Assembly (NCBI GenBank): GCA_036397995.1
Contig: DASWHX010000046.1
Span: 1 to 64,000, forward strand
Source of the DNA: DASWHX01 sp036397995
GTDB taxonomy: Bacteria; Bacteroidota; Bacteroidia; Cytophagales; Cyclobacteriaceae
Reading direction: 5' to 3'
Length of the DNA stretch: 64,000 bases
A program made the position numbers and the translations under genes. Below, in pieces: positions 34,474 through 43,398 of the stretch; position 1 is the stretch's first letter; each line of letters opens with the position of its first letter. Below the pieces are notes generated by a model. It was not told where the DNA came from and did not search any database. It saw only the letters and a program-made list of their open reading frames with translations.

Positions 34474-35106
34474 ATGTCAGGAATTATTGGAAAAAAAATC
34501 GGAATGACTAGCATTTTTGACGCTGAAGGAAGGAATGTGCCCTGCACTCTCATTCAGGCTGGACCTTGTATTGTTACACAAATTAGAAACAAAGAAACTG
34601 ACGGATACAATGCAGTTCAACTGGCCTATCAAGATGTTAAAGATAAGCATACAACAAAGGCTTTAAAGGGACATTTTGCTAAAGCAAATACAACGCCCAA
34701 AAGAAAAGTAGTGGAGTTTAGAGACTTCCGAATAGAATTTGAAACCGAAGTCAAGGTTGGGCTTGAAGTTAAAGTTGGTGAAGTTTTTAAAGAAGGTGAA
34801 TTCCTGGATGCCATCGGAACCTCCAAAGGGAAAGGATTTCAAGGCGTTGTAAAGAGATATAATTTCGGAGGTGTTGGCGAAGCTACACACGGTCAGCACA
34901 ATAGACTCAGGGCACCGGGTTCAATTGGTGGCTCCTCCTTCCCATCAAGAGTATTTAAAGGAATGAGAATGGCGGGAAGAATGGGAGGAAATCGTGTGAA
35001 GGCGATAAACTTGAAAGTAATGAAAATTATTCCTGAGCAAAATTTAATTCTCATTAGTGGTTCGGTTCCGGGTGCAATTAATTCAACTATAATTTTAGAA
35101 AAATAA
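34474..35106 (+). CDS. rplC: Ribosomal protein L3
   Basis: A 210-residue early-assembly 50S protein. GKKIGMTSIFDAEGRNVPCT and GEATHGQHNRLRAPGSIGGS, with the loop that reaches the peptidyl transferase centre, are clear. First gene after the internal promoter. Confidence 0.98.
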   Translation: MSGIIGKKIGMTSIFDAEGRNVPCTLIQAGPCIVTQIRNKETDGYNAVQLAYQDVKDKHTTKALKGHFAKANTTPKRKVVEFRDFRIEFETEVKVGLEVKVGEVFKEGEFLDAIGTSKGKGFQGVVKRYNFGGVGEATHGQHNRLRAPGSIGGSSFPSRVFKGMRMAGRMGGNRVKAINLKVMKIIPEQNLILISGSVPGAINSTIILEK

Positions 35107-35110
35107 AAAA

Positions 35111-35737
35111 ATGAATCTTTCGGTATATACTCATAGCGGAAGCGATACGGGCAGAAAGATTAGCCTGGTTAAAGAGATTTTTGGTGCCGAGCCAAATGAC
35201 CACGCTATCTATCTGGATGTGAAGCAGTTTCTTGCCAATCAAAGGCAGGGCACCCACAAATCCAAACAGCGAAACGAAGTGAGCGGGTCAACGCGGAAGT
35301 TAAGAAAACAGAAGGGAAGCGGTGCGGCAAGGGTTGGCAGTATTAAATCTCCGTTGTTCAGAGGAGGGGGAAGAGTTTTCGGACCACAACCGCGAGACTA
35401 TAGCTTTAAGCTTAATAAGAAGCTAAAAAAATTAGCCAGGATTTCAGCGCTTTCATATAAAGCAAAAGATAAAGCAATTACCGTTGTTGAGGATTTTACC
35501 TTTGATGAAGTTAAAACCCGGAATTATGTCAACATGTTGAATTCGCTTTCCCTTGGAGATAAGAAAACTCTTCTTGTCATGCCCAAATCAGACAAGAATG
35601 TAATTCTGGCCGGTAGAAATATTAAAAAGGCCGCAATAACAACAGCTGATAACCTGAATACTTACGATGTTCTCAACGCGGATAACCTATTGGTGATCGA
35701 AAGTTCATTGGACCGGATAAAAGAATTATTAAAATAA
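35111..35737 (+). CDS. rplD: Ribosomal protein L4
   Basis: A 208-residue protein lining the exit tunnel. The extended loop GTHKSKQRNEVSGSTRKLRK, then KGSGAARVGSIKSPLFRGGG, is intact. In enterics L4 represses its operon through the S10 leader; here the leader before rplC is short and shows no similar structure. Its last base is the first base of rplW. Confidence 0.97.
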   Translation: MNLSVYTHSGSDTGRKISLVKEIFGAEPNDHAIYLDVKQFLANQRQGTHKSKQRNEVSGSTRKLRKQKGSGAARVGSIKSPLFRGGGRVFGPQPRDYSFKLNKKLKKLARISALSYKAKDKAITVVEDFTFDEVKTRNYVNMLNSLSLGDKKTLLVMPKSDKNVILAGRNIKKAAITTADNLNTYDVLNADNLLVIESSLDRIKELLK

Positions 35738-36024
35738 TGAGTGTATTAATTAAACCATTGGTCACCGAGAAAATGTCAGCTCTTAATGAGAAAGGACAAT
35801 ATGGATTTGTTGTAAACAAAAAAGCAAATAAGATCCAAATAAGGCAGGAAATTGAAAAGACCTATGGTGTGAAAGTGCAGAGTGTACGAACTATGAGATA
35901 TGGTGGAAAAGAAAAGTCACGCTATACAAAGGCAACTGTAATCGTTGGAAAAACTCCATCAATAAAAAAAGCTATCGTCCAGGTAGCAGATGGGGAGGTA
36001 ATAGATTTTTATGGAGGTATTTAA
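35737..36024 (+). CDS. rplW: Ribosomal protein L23
   Basis: A 95-residue protein at the tunnel exit, docking site for trigger factor and SRP. IKPLVTEKMSALNEKGQYGF and VKVQSVRTMRYGGKEK are typical. It overlaps rplD by one base (TAATG). Confidence 0.97.
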   Translation: MSVLIKPLVTEKMSALNEKGQYGFVVNKKANKIQIRQEIEKTYGVKVQSVRTMRYGGKEKSRYTKATVIVGKTPSIKKAIVQVADGEVIDFYGGI

Positions 36025-36036
36025 AAGAATCAGAGA

Positions 36037-36858
36037 ATGGCTGTTAAGAAATTGAAACCAACAACTCCCGGACAAAGATTTCGAGTTGCTTCTACAAGCA
36101 AGGAACTCACAAATAATAATCCGGAAAAATCTCTGACCAGATCTTCCAGGAAGACAGGAGGAAGAAACAACCAGGGACGGATGACAATGCGATATATAGG
36201 TGGAGGACACAAGAAGAGATTCCGTGAAATCGATTTTAAGAGAAACAAGGTTGGAATTCCGGGTATGGTTAAAACAATTGAATACGATCCAAATCGTTCT
36301 GCTCGAATCGCTTTAATATTTTATCCGGATGGAGAGAAAAGATATATCCTTGCCCCTGCAGGGTTAAAAATTGGTCAACAAATTATTTCCGGACCAGAGG
36401 TCGCTCCCGAATTAGGCAATGCACTTCCGCTGTTAAAAATTCCTCTTGGTACCATTGTTCACAATGTAGAACTTAAGCCGGGTAAAGGTGGGTCGATGGC
36501 AAGGTCAGCAGGAAGTTATGCCCAACTTCTTGCAAGGGAAGATAAATATGCAACGCTGAAATTACCTTCCGGTGAAATGAGAATGGCTCTTGTTAATTGT
36601 TATGCTACAGTCGGTTCAGTGTCGAATTCGGATCATATGAATGAATCGCTGGGAAAGGCGGGCAGAAATAGGTGGCTGGGCAGAAGACCAAGAGTGCGGG
36701 GCGTTGCAATGAACCCCGTCGATCATCCAATGGGTGGCGGAGAAGGAAAAGCATCAGGTGGGCATCCCCGGTCGAGAAATGGAAAATATGCGAAAGGTCT
36801 TAAAACCAGAAATAGAAATAAATATTCTAATAAACTAATAATAGGGAAGAAGAAATAA
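36037..36858 (+). CDS. rplB: Ribosomal protein L2
   Basis: A 273-residue core 50S protein near the peptidyl transferase centre. GRNNQGRMTMRYIGGGHKK and the C-terminal GVAMNPVDHPMGGGEGKASG, with the conserved histidine, are complete. Overlaps rpsS by one base. Confidence 0.98.
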   Translation: MAVKKLKPTTPGQRFRVASTSKELTNNNPEKSLTRSSRKTGGRNNQGRMTMRYIGGGHKKRFREIDFKRNKVGIPGMVKTIEYDPNRSARIALIFYPDGEKRYILAPAGLKIGQQIISGPEVAPELGNALPLLKIPLGTIVHNVELKPGKGGSMARSAGSYAQLLAREDKYATLKLPSGEMRMALVNCYATVGSVSNSDHMNESLGKAGRNRWLGRRPRVRGVAMNPVDHPMGGGEGKASGGHPRSRNGKYAKGLKTRNRNKYSNKLIIGKKK

Positions 36859-37124
36859 TGTCAAGATCGCTTAAGAAAGGTCCTTATATAGACTTCAGAC
36901 TCCAAAAGAAGGTGGATTCAATGAATGAATCTGGAAAGAAATCTGTCATCAAAACCTGGTCAAGAAGATCCATGATTTCACCGGACTTTGTAGGCCATAC
37001 TTTCGCGGTGCACAATGGCAATAAATTCATACCGGTGTATATCACCGAAAATATGGTAGGACATAAGTTGGGCGAATTTGCCCCAACCAGAACCTACCGG
37101 GGTCATGCCAAAAAAACAGCGTAA
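36858..37124 (+). CDS. rpsS: Ribosomal protein S19
   Basis: An 88-residue 30S head protein. SRSLKKGPYIDFRLQKKV, TWSRRSMISPDFVGHTFAVH and KLGEFAPTRTYRGHAKKTA are the family blocks. One-base overlaps with rplB and rplV. Confidence 0.98.
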   Translation: MSRSLKKGPYIDFRLQKKVDSMNESGKKSVIKTWSRRSMISPDFVGHTFAVHNGNKFIPVYITENMVGHKLGEFAPTRTYRGHAKKTA

Positions 37125-37648
37125 TGGAGGCAGTAGCAAAATTAAATAACGTACCCACCTCACCTCGTAAGATGAGGCTTGTAGCAGACCTTATTCGAGG
37201 TCAGAAGGTAAGCAATGCCTTGAATATTCTGAAGTTTGAAAGAAAGAATGGAGCGCCCAGGCTGGAGAAATTGCTCTTATCTGCAATCTCGAACTGGCAA
37301 AATAAATTTGAAGATGTTAAACTGGAGGAGGCGGAACTTTTTGTTAAGGAAATCAGGGTCGATGGCGGAAGGATGCTCAAGAGATTAAGACCAGCACCCC
37401 AGGGAAGGGCCCACAGAATCAGGAAAAGATCTAACCATGTCACGCTTGTGATCGATAGCTTAAACAAGCTTGAAGTGAAAGAGAAAGTGGAAAAGACACA
37501 GACTGAGGAGAAGCAAAAACCGGTAAAAAAGGAAAAGAAGAAAGCCAAGACTGTGAAAGCAAAAACAGGGAAAGCAACAACGAAGACAAAAAAGATTGTT
37601 AAGAAATCAACTAAGAAAACAGAGAAGAAAACCAAAGGCAAGAAATAA
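37124..37648 (+). CDS. rplV: Ribosomal protein L22 with Lys-rich tail
   Basis: A 174-residue protein, about 60 residues longer than the usual 110. Residues 1-115 are a normal L22, including the tunnel-loop region (RLRPAPQGRAHRIRKRSNHV). Residues about 118-174 form a low-complexity tail made mostly of lysine, threonine and glutamate, strongly basic. The tail should emerge near the exit tunnel, where it could contact rRNA or the acidic tail of L17. Confidence 0.95.
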   Translation: MEAVAKLNNVPTSPRKMRLVADLIRGQKVSNALNILKFERKNGAPRLEKLLLSAISNWQNKFEDVKLEEAELFVKEIRVDGGRMLKRLRPAPQGRAHRIRKRSNHVTLVIDSLNKLEVKEKVEKTQTEEKQKPVKKEKKKAKTVKAKTGKATTKTKKIVKKSTKKTEKKTKGKK

Positions 37649-38379
37649 TGGGACAAAAAGTTAATCCGGTAGGCTTAAGATTAGGAATTATTAAAGGTTG
37701 GGATTCCAATTGGTACGGGGGAGGTACATTCTCTGATAAGCTGGTTGAAGATCAGAAAATAAGAAAGTATGTAAATGCAAGGATACCTAAAGGAGGTATT
37801 GCCAAAATTGTTATAGAAAGAACCCTGAAGAGAATAACTCTTACAATTCACACCGCCAGACCAGGTGTAGTCATTGGAAAAGGAGGAAGCGAAGTTGATA
37901 AGATTAAGGAAGAGTTAAAGAAAATAACCAGGAAAGATGTTCAGATAAATATTTTTGAAATAAAAAGACCAGAACTTGATGCAAAGTTGGTTGGGGAATC
38001 AATCGCCCAGCAATTGGAAGCAAGGATTTCATATCGAAGAGCGATGAAACAAGCAATTGCTTCATCAATGCGAGTGGGAGCTCAGGGTATCAAAATAAAA
38101 GTATCCGGAAGATTGGGTGGAGCTGAAATGGCCCGAACTGAACAGTATAAGGAAGGTAGAATTCCGCTTCATACATTACGTGCAGATATCGACTATGCAA
38201 TTTCTGAGGCACAAACAGTGTACGGGAAAATTGGCATTAAAGTTTGGGTATTTAAAGGTGAAGTATACGGTAAGAGAGATTTATCTCCCAACGTGGGCGT
38301 ATCCAGTTCAACCTCAGGCGGCGCGCAATCAGCAGGTTCACGAAGAAAAGAATCCGGTGGAAGAAGAAAAAGACGATAA
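37648..38379 (+). CDS. rpsC: Ribosomal protein S3
   Basis: A 243-residue protein at the mRNA entry channel. The KH domain has RPGVVIGKGGSEVDKI. The C-terminal domain contains GRLGGAEMARTEQYKEGRIP. A Ser/Gly-rich and basic tail (from about residue 215) follows. One-base overlap with rplV. Confidence 0.97.
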   Translation: MGQKVNPVGLRLGIIKGWDSNWYGGGTFSDKLVEDQKIRKYVNARIPKGGIAKIVIERTLKRITLTIHTARPGVVIGKGGSEVDKIKEELKKITRKDVQINIFEIKRPELDAKLVGESIAQQLEARISYRRAMKQAIASSMRVGAQGIKIKVSGRLGGAEMARTEQYKEGRIPLHTLRADIDYAISEAQTVYGKIGIKVWVFKGEVYGKRDLSPNVGVSSSTSGGAQSAGSRRKESGGRRKRR

Positions 38380-38395
38380 TTAGAAAAGAGAAATC

Positions 38396-38821
38396 ATGCT
38401 CCAACCGAAAAGAACAAAATTCAGAAGAATGCAAAAAGGCCGGGTGCGAGGTATCGCGCAAAGAGGACATACAATCGCCTTTGGATCATTTGCATTAAAA
38501 TCCATGGAACCGGCCTGGATTACAAGCAGGCAACTTGAAGCTGCAAGGGTGGCAGTAACCAGGGCAATGAAACGGCAAGGCCAGGTTTGGATTCGGATTT
38601 TTCCTGATAAGCCAATTACAAAAAAACCTGCTGAGGTCCGTATGGGTAAAGGAAAAGGAGCCCCGGAATATTGGGTAGCAGTTGTAAAGCCTGGAACAAT
38701 TCTTTTTGAATCAGCAGGAGTGCCAATCGCTTTGGCTAAAGAGTCAATGGCCCTGGCAGCACAAAAATTACCAATAAGAACAAAATTTGTTGTTCGTAAA
38801 GATTATACCGAGAGCAAATAA
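38396..38821 (+). CDS. rplP: Ribosomal protein L16
   Basis: A 141-residue protein by the A-site tRNA. PKRTKFRRMQKGRVRGIAQR, GSFALKSMEPAWITSRQLEA and GKGKGAPEYWVAVVKPGT are the family signatures. One-base overlap with rpmC. Confidence 0.98.
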   Translation: MLQPKRTKFRRMQKGRVRGIAQRGHTIAFGSFALKSMEPAWITSRQLEAARVAVTRAMKRQGQVWIRIFPDKPITKKPAEVRMGKGKGAPEYWVAVVKPGTILFESAGVPIALAKESMALAAQKLPIRTKFVVRKDYTESK

Positions 38822-39015
38822 TGAAACCAGCAGAAATTAAAAAACTTTCATCAGAAGAACTGAGAGAGAAAATAAAAGGCGAAAAGGAATCGCTTCAGAA
38901 AATGAAATTTTCTCATGCAATAAGCCCTATTGAAAACCCTATGAAAATTCGTGAGGCAAAGAAACTTATAGCAAGACTTAAAACTGAATTAACAGCAAAA
39001 GGGGATGCCAACTAG
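38821..39015 (+). CDS. rpmC: Ribosomal protein L29
   Basis: A 64-residue two-helix protein at the tunnel exit. MKPAEIKKLSSEELREKI and REAKKLIARLKTEL are typical. Confidence 0.96.
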   Translation: MKPAEIKKLSSEELREKIKGEKESLQKMKFSHAISPIENPMKIREAKKLIARLKTELTAKGDAN

Positions 39016-39016
39016 T

Positions 39017-39277
39017 ATGCAAGCAACAAGAAATTTACGAAAGGAAAGAATTGGTGAAGTAATTAGCAACAAGATGGATAAGTCCATTACAGTTGCGGTG
39101 AGAAGAAAAGTGAAGCATCCTATTTATGGCAAATTCATCCGAAAGACCACCAAGTTTATGGCTCATGATGAGAAAAATGAATGTGGCATCGGTGATACTG
39201 TAAAAATAATGGAAACCAGACCCCTGAGCAAAAGTAAAAGGTGGCGGTTAATAGAGATAATTGAAAAGGCAAAATAA
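39017..39277 (+). CDS. rpsQ: Ribosomal protein S17
   Basis: An 86-residue OB-fold protein. The ATG at 39017, one base after the rpmC stop, is preferred over one at 39005 inside rpmC. RKERIGEVISNKMDKSITV and GDTVKIMETRPLSKSKRWR match the family. Confidence 0.96.
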   Translation: MQATRNLRKERIGEVISNKMDKSITVAVRRKVKHPIYGKFIRKTTKFMAHDEKNECGIGDTVKIMETRPLSKSKRWRLIEIIEKAK

Positions 39278-39279
39278 AA

Positions 39280-39648
39280 ATGATACAGCAAGAAACAAAG
39301 CTGATTGTAGCGGATAACAGCGGAGCAAAGGAAGTGCTTTGTATTCGTGTGCTTGGCGGAACCCGAAAGAGGTACGCCAGCCTGGGTGACAAAATCGTAG
39401 TCACCGTTAAATCCGCATTAACCTCAAGCGCGTTGAAAAAGGGAACAGTTTCCAAGGCCGTAGTTGTACGAACCAAAAAAGAAGTCCGCAGAAAGGATGG
39501 ATCGTATATCAGATTTGAAGATAACGCTGCTGTCTTGCTTAACCCGCAGGATGAGCCTCGGGGAACAAGGATATTCGGCCCTGTTGCAAGAGAGTTGCGA
39601 GAGAAACAGTTCATGAAAATTGTATCACTGGCACCAGAGGTAATTTAA
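39280..39648 (+). CDS. rplN: Ribosomal protein L14
   Basis: A 122-residue protein of the subunit interface and binding site of RsfS (10590). MIQQETKLIVADNSGAKEV, RRKDGSYIRFEDNAAVLL and GTRIFGPVARELRE are typical. Confidence 0.98.
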   Translation: MIQQETKLIVADNSGAKEVLCIRVLGGTRKRYASLGDKIVVTVKSALTSSALKKGTVSKAVVVRTKKEVRRKDGSYIRFEDNAAVLLNPQDEPRGTRIFGPVARELREKQFMKIVSLAPEVI

Positions 39649-39650
39649 AA

Positions 39651-39998
39651 ATGGAAAGGAGATATAACAAACAGCCCAAACTTCATATCATTAAAGGTGA
39701 TACCGTAATGATTATATCCGGAAATGACAAGGGGAAAAAAGGCAAAGTTCTGGAAGTTCTTGTTTCAAAAAACAGGGCTATTGTTGAAGGGATGAATATT
39801 GTGAGCAAACACGTAAAACCCTCAGCAAAGAATCCTGATGGAGGCATCCGGAAGACTGAAGCTGGTATCCATTTGAGCAACCTTATGGTGATAGAACCTT
39901 CCTCCGGTGAACCAACCAGAACCGGAAGAAAAAAGAACGATAAAGGTAAACTTCAAAGATATTCAAAGAAAACAGGAGAATTTATTACCAATGGCTAA
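39651..39998 (+). CDS. rplX: Ribosomal protein L24
   Basis: A 115-residue assembly initiator with a KOW motif (KGDTVMIISGNDKGKKGKV) and GMNIVSKHVKPSAKNPDGGI. Its last 8 bases overlap rplE. Confidence 0.96.
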   Translation: MERRYNKQPKLHIIKGDTVMIISGNDKGKKGKVLEVLVSKNRAIVEGMNIVSKHVKPSAKNPDGGIRKTEAGIHLSNLMVIEPSSGEPTRTGRKKNDKGKLQRYSKKTGEFITNG

Positions 39999-40545
39999 TC
40001 CAAGACTAAAAGAATTATACAAAAAGGAAATCGTCCCGTCTCTGAAGGAAAAATTCCAATACAAATCTTTAATGGAAGTTCCAAAGATTCAAAAGATTTC
40101 CATTAACAAGGGTATCGGGGAAGCTGTATCCGACAAGAAACTGGTTGACGTAGGCGTTGAAGAACTTACTGCAATCTCAGGACAAAGGGCGGTAGCTACT
40201 TTATCAAAGAAAGCAATCTCAAACTTCAAACTTCGTGAAGAAATGCCCATCGGTGCCAGAGTTACCCTTCGTGGAGATAAAATGTATGAGTTTCTTGACA
40301 GACTCATGAATGTTGCTCTTCCCAGAGTGCGCGACTTCAGGGGAGTTAATGACAAAGGGTTTGATGGAAGGGGGAACTATACACTTGGTGTTAAGGAACA
40401 AATAATTTTTCCTGAAATCAGTATTGATAAAGTCAATAAGATAAACGGAATGAATATTACAATCGTGACAACGGCAAAAACCGACAAAGAAAGTTATGAA
40501 TTGCTTAAAGCATTCGGGATGCCTTTCACTAACAGAAACAATTAA
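39991..40545 (+). CDS. rplE: Ribosomal protein L5
   Basis: A 184-residue protein that binds 5S rRNA and P-site tRNA. The ATG at 39991 gives the normal start MANPRLKELYKKE. The frame is open further upstream, inside rplX, only by chance. GIGEAVSDKKLVDVGVEEL, GARVTLRGDKMYEFLDRL and FPEI are conserved. Confidence 0.97.
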   Translation: MANPRLKELYKKEIVPSLKEKFQYKSLMEVPKIQKISINKGIGEAVSDKKLVDVGVEELTAISGQRAVATLSKKAISNFKLREEMPIGARVTLRGDKMYEFLDRLMNVALPRVRDFRGVNDKGFDGRGNYTLGVKEQIIFPEISIDKVNKINGMNITIVTTAKTDKESYELLKAFGMPFTNRNN

Positions 40546-40548
40546 CAA

Positions 40549-40818
40549 ATGGCCAAAGAATCAGTAAAAGCTAGAGAGAGAAAGAGAAGAGTCCTTGTCA
40601 TCAGGTATGCGGCAAAAAGGAAGGCTCTGAAAGCGGCAGGCGATTATCAGGGCTTGGATAAGTTGCCGAGAAATGCATCCCCAGTGCGCTTGAAAAACCG
40701 GTGTAAGTTAACCGGCAGGCCCAAAGGCTATATGAGAAAATTCGGCATTTCAAGGGTAACTTTTAGAGAGATGGCAAGCACAGGAATGATACCTGGAATA
40801 ACGAAGGCCAGCTGGTAA
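40549..40818 (+). CDS. rpsN: Ribosomal protein S14, zinc-free type
   Basis: An 89-residue protein of the longer form without CxxC zinc ligands; only one cysteine remains (KNRCKLTGRPKGY). MAKESVKARERKR and the C-terminal GMIPGITKASW are typical. It is the last gene before the internal promoter of the spc part. Confidence 0.97.
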   Translation: MAKESVKARERKRRVLVIRYAAKRKALKAAGDYQGLDKLPRNASPVRLKNRCKLTGRPKGYMRKFGISRVTFREMASTGMIPGITKASW

Positions 40819-40857
40819 AAGAATGCCATTCGGCTTTAAATTGACAGTAAAATGAAA

Positions 40858-40865
40858 TAACTTTG
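40858..40865 (+). promoter_or_regulatory. Candidate promoter box before rpsH
   Basis: TAACTTTG followed by CAGG. No good -33 box is present (CTTTA near 40834 is the nearest). A hairpin follows: CCC (40870-40872) with GGG (40878-40880), extendable with GCA/TGC to 40865-40885. The rpsH ATG is at 40911. Confidence 0.6.
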
Positions 40866-40910
40866 CAGGCCCAAAATGGGTGTGCATTTTTGCTTTATAA
40901 ATGAAATGAG

Positions 40911-41309
40911 ATGACAGATCCTATTGCAGATTTCTTAACCCGGATTAGAAACGCTGTTAAGGCGAATAAGAGGATTGTGGATATTCCTGCTTCAAACATA
41001 AAGAAGGAAATAACCAAAGTACTCTTTGAAAAAGGCTATATAAAGAATTATAAGTTCGAGGATGGAGTTAACTATCAGGGAAATATAAAAATCGCTCTGA
41101 AGTATAACCCCGTCACCAAGACATCGGCGTTGGTTCAACTGAAAAGGGTAAGTAAGCCAGGGCTTAGGAAATATTCAAAGGGTGCTGATGCTCCCAGAGT
41201 GCTAAACGGCTTGGGTATTGCAATCTTGTCTACCTCACAGGGGGTTATGACGGATAAAGAGGCACGACAAAAGAATATTGGCGGTGAGATATTGTGTCAT
41301 GTTTATTAA
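40911..41309 (+). CDS. rpsH: Ribosomal protein S8
   Basis: A 132-residue 30S protein that binds helix 21 of 16S rRNA. MTDPIADFLTRIRNAVKANK and GLGIAILSTSQGVMTDKEAR are typical. In enterics S8 represses the spc operon. Here a separate promoter lies before its gene. Confidence 0.98.
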   Translation: MTDPIADFLTRIRNAVKANKRIVDIPASNIKKEITKVLFEKGYIKNYKFEDGVNYQGNIKIALKYNPVTKTSALVQLKRVSKPGLRKYSKGADAPRVLNGLGIAILSTSQGVMTDKEARQKNIGGEILCHVY

Positions 41310-41321
41310 TCAGGAATAAGA

Positions 41322-41873
41322 ATGTCGCGAATTGGAAATAAAATAATTGAGATTCCCAAAGATGTTACCATTGAGGTTAAAGAAGGTAACATTTCGGTTA
41401 AAGGACCAAAAGGCTCACTATCCCTGGAGATGGATTCTGACTTTAAACTAAATCAGGAAGAAGGCTCTGCAACTTTGAAACGGCCAACTGAGCAGAAACG
41501 ACATAAGGCTTTACATGGTCTCTACAGATCACTGATTAATAACATGGTTGTCGGAGTAACAAACGGATATAAAAAAGAGCTCGAGGTGATTGGAGTGGGA
41601 TATAAAGCAGCAGTTCAGGGGAAAGTACTTGAACTTAGTCTCGGTTATTCTCATAATATATACTTTGGAATTCCTGAAGACCTGAAAATCTCAGCCGAGA
41701 CGGTGAAGGGTAAGAATCCTACTATTACTATAGAAGGCATTGATAAGCAATTAGTGGGTCAGGTAGCTGCGAAGATTAAATCTTTAAGGAAAGTAGAGCC
41801 ATATAAAGGCAAGGGCATTCGATTTGTTGGTGAATATGTTAGAAGAAAAGCAGGTAAAACTGCAGCAAAATAA
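41322..41873 (+). CDS. rplF: Ribosomal protein L6
   Basis: A 183-residue protein with two similar domains by the sarcin-ricin loop. MSRIGNKIIEIPKDVTIEV and the C-terminal EPYKGKGIRFVGEYVRRKAG are conserved. Confidence 0.98.
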   Translation: MSRIGNKIIEIPKDVTIEVKEGNISVKGPKGSLSLEMDSDFKLNQEEGSATLKRPTEQKRHKALHGLYRSLINNMVVGVTNGYKKELEVIGVGYKAAVQGKVLELSLGYSHNIYFGIPEDLKISAETVKGKNPTITIEGIDKQLVGQVAAKIKSLRKVEPYKGKGIRFVGEYVRRKAGKTAAK

Positions 41874-41880
41874 GTGAGCA

Positions 41881-42231
41881 ATGGCAGTAACTAAGCTAGT
41901 AAGACGCAGAAAAATACGCTACGGTATCAGGAACAAAGTAAGTGGCACAGCGGAGCGACCAAGGTTATCTGTATTTAAAAGTAACAGAGCTATCTATGGT
42001 CAGTTAATAGATGATGCCAAAGCTGAGACAATAGTAGCCTTTAACTCATCGAAACTTGATCTGAAAAGCAACAATACAGTTGCATCCAGCAAGGATGTGG
42101 GGAAAAAGCTTGCTGAACTAGCGATTGACAAAGGAATAAAAAAAGTTGTTTTTGATCGGGGAGGATATAAATACCACGGGCAAATAAAGGCATTAGCTGA
42201 GGGTGCCCGTGAAGGAGGACTAGAATTTTAA
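41881..42231 (+). CDS. rplR: Ribosomal protein L18
   Basis: A 116-residue 5S rRNA-binding protein. RPRLSVFKSNRAIYGQLIDD and FDRGGYKYHGQIKALAEGAR are typical. Confidence 0.97.
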   Translation: MAVTKLVRRRKIRYGIRNKVSGTAERPRLSVFKSNRAIYGQLIDDAKAETIVAFNSSKLDLKSNNTVASSKDVGKKLAELAIDKGIKKVVFDRGGYKYHGQIKALAEGAREGGLEF

Positions 42232-42242
42232 ATTATAAAACC

Positions 42243-42761
42243 ATGTTGCAACAAAATATCAGAACAGTAAAAGCAAGCGAAATAGATCTCAAAGAAAGGG
42301 TTGTTGCTATTAAAAGAGTAGCCAAGGTGGTTAAGGGAGGTCGTCGTTTCAGTTTTTCTGCAATTGTGGTTGTCGGTGATGGCAATGGTGTTGTAGGATA
42401 TGGACTCGGGAAAGCTAACGAAGTAACAGATGCAATCACAAAAGGAATTGATGATGCAAAAAAGAACCTAGTAAAAGTACCTATTCATAAGCATACAGTT
42501 CCCCATGAGGCAATAGGTAAGTTTGGTGGAGGACGGGTATTGCTTAGACCAGCAGCCCCCGGAACAGGTGTAATTGCAGGGGGTGCTATGCGAGCAGTTT
42601 TGGAAAGTGCCGGAGTAAGAGACGTGTTAGGAAAATCAAAAGGTTCTTCAAACCCTCATAACGTGGTTAAAGCAACTTTTGACGCATTAACCAGAATGAG
42701 AGATGCATATACCGTAGCACAGCACCGCGGAGTTCAATTGAGTAAGGTATTTAATGGATAA
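42243..42761 (+). CDS. rpsE: Ribosomal protein S5
   Basis: A 172-residue accuracy protein. DLKERVVAIKRVAKVVKGGR, FSAIVVVGDGNGVVGYGLGK and RPAAPGTGVIAGGAMRAVLE are the conserved blocks. Confidence 0.98.
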   Translation: MLQQNIRTVKASEIDLKERVVAIKRVAKVVKGGRRFSFSAIVVVGDGNGVVGYGLGKANEVTDAITKGIDDAKKNLVKVPIHKHTVPHEAIGKFGGGRVLLRPAAPGTGVIAGGAMRAVLESAGVRDVLGKSKGSSNPHNVVKATFDALTRMRDAYTVAQHRGVQLSKVFNG

Positions 42762-42767
42762 CAAGAG

Positions 42768-42947
42768 ATGGCCAAAGTAAGAATATCACAAGTAAGAAGC
42801 ACTATTAAAAGACCGGAGCGTCAGAAAAGAACCATCAAAGCTCTTGGGTTAGGAAAGATTAATAGAATGGTAGAAGTTGAGTTAACTCCCCAGATTCAGG
42901 GAATGATAAATAAGGTAAGCCATTTGGTATCTGTAACAGAATTATAA
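42768..42947 (+). CDS. rpmD: Ribosomal protein L30
   Basis: A 59-residue 50S protein. The product begins MAKVRISQVRSTIKRPERQK, continues TIKALGLGKINR and ends SHLVSVTEL. It lies between rpsE and rplO with gaps of 6 and 1 bases, as expected from gene order. Confidence 0.96.
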   Translation: MAKVRISQVRSTIKRPERQKRTIKALGLGKINRMVEVELTPQIQGMINKVSHLVSVTEL

Positions 42948-42948
42948 A

Positions 42949-43398
42949 ATGAAATTATCAACATTAAAGCCAGCTAAAGGCTCGGTCAGAAAAAGTAAAC
43001 GAGTTGGCAGAGGTCAGGGTTCAGGTAGAGGAGGAACGTCTACTCGAGGGCATAAGGGTGCTCAATCACGTTCAGGATATTCAAGCAAAGCTGGATTTGA
43101 AGGAGGACAGATGCCACTTCAAAGGCGAGTTCCAAAGTTTGGATTTAAGAATAATAATAAAATTGAGTTCAAGGCGATCAATCTGGATACGCTTGAGAAT
43201 CTTGCGTCTCAAACCAAAGTAGCTTCCATTGACACCGGATTATTGATAAAAAATGGACTTGCTGCAAAAAAAGATAAAGTGAAGATTCTTGGACGGGGTG
43301 AGTTGAAAACGAAAATTGAAGTAAAAGCACATGCCTTTTCTAATTCAGCTATAGAGGCGATCGAAAAAGCTGGAGGAAAGGCCATAACTATAGAATGA
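42949..43398 (+). CDS. rplO: Ribosomal protein L15
   Basis: A 149-residue 50S protein. The Gly/Arg-rich N-terminal extension (VGRGQGSGRGGTSTRGHKGA) and FEGGQMPLQRRVPKFGF are conserved. Overlaps secY by 4 bases. Confidence 0.97.
   Translation: MKLSTLKPAKGSVRKSKRVGRGQGSGRGGTSTRGHKGAQSRSGYSSKAGFEGGQMPLQRRVPKFGFKNNNKIEFKAINLDTLENLASQTKVASIDTGLLIKNGLAAKKDKVKILGRGELKTKIEVKAHAFSNSAIEAIEKAGGKAITIE

Noticed and set aside
37201..37656. 151-codon frame opposite rplV with Phe/Leu/Val-rich, membrane-like product
   Set aside because: The apparent hydrophobicity comes from reading lysine codons backwards; it is a shadow.
39156..39614. 152-codon frame opposite rpsQ-rplN
   Set aside because: Covers two conserved ribosomal genes and has no recognisable features.
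39907..39990. N-terminal extension of L5
   Set aside because: The extra 28 codons lie inside rplX and do not resemble L5; the ATG at 39991 gives the family start.
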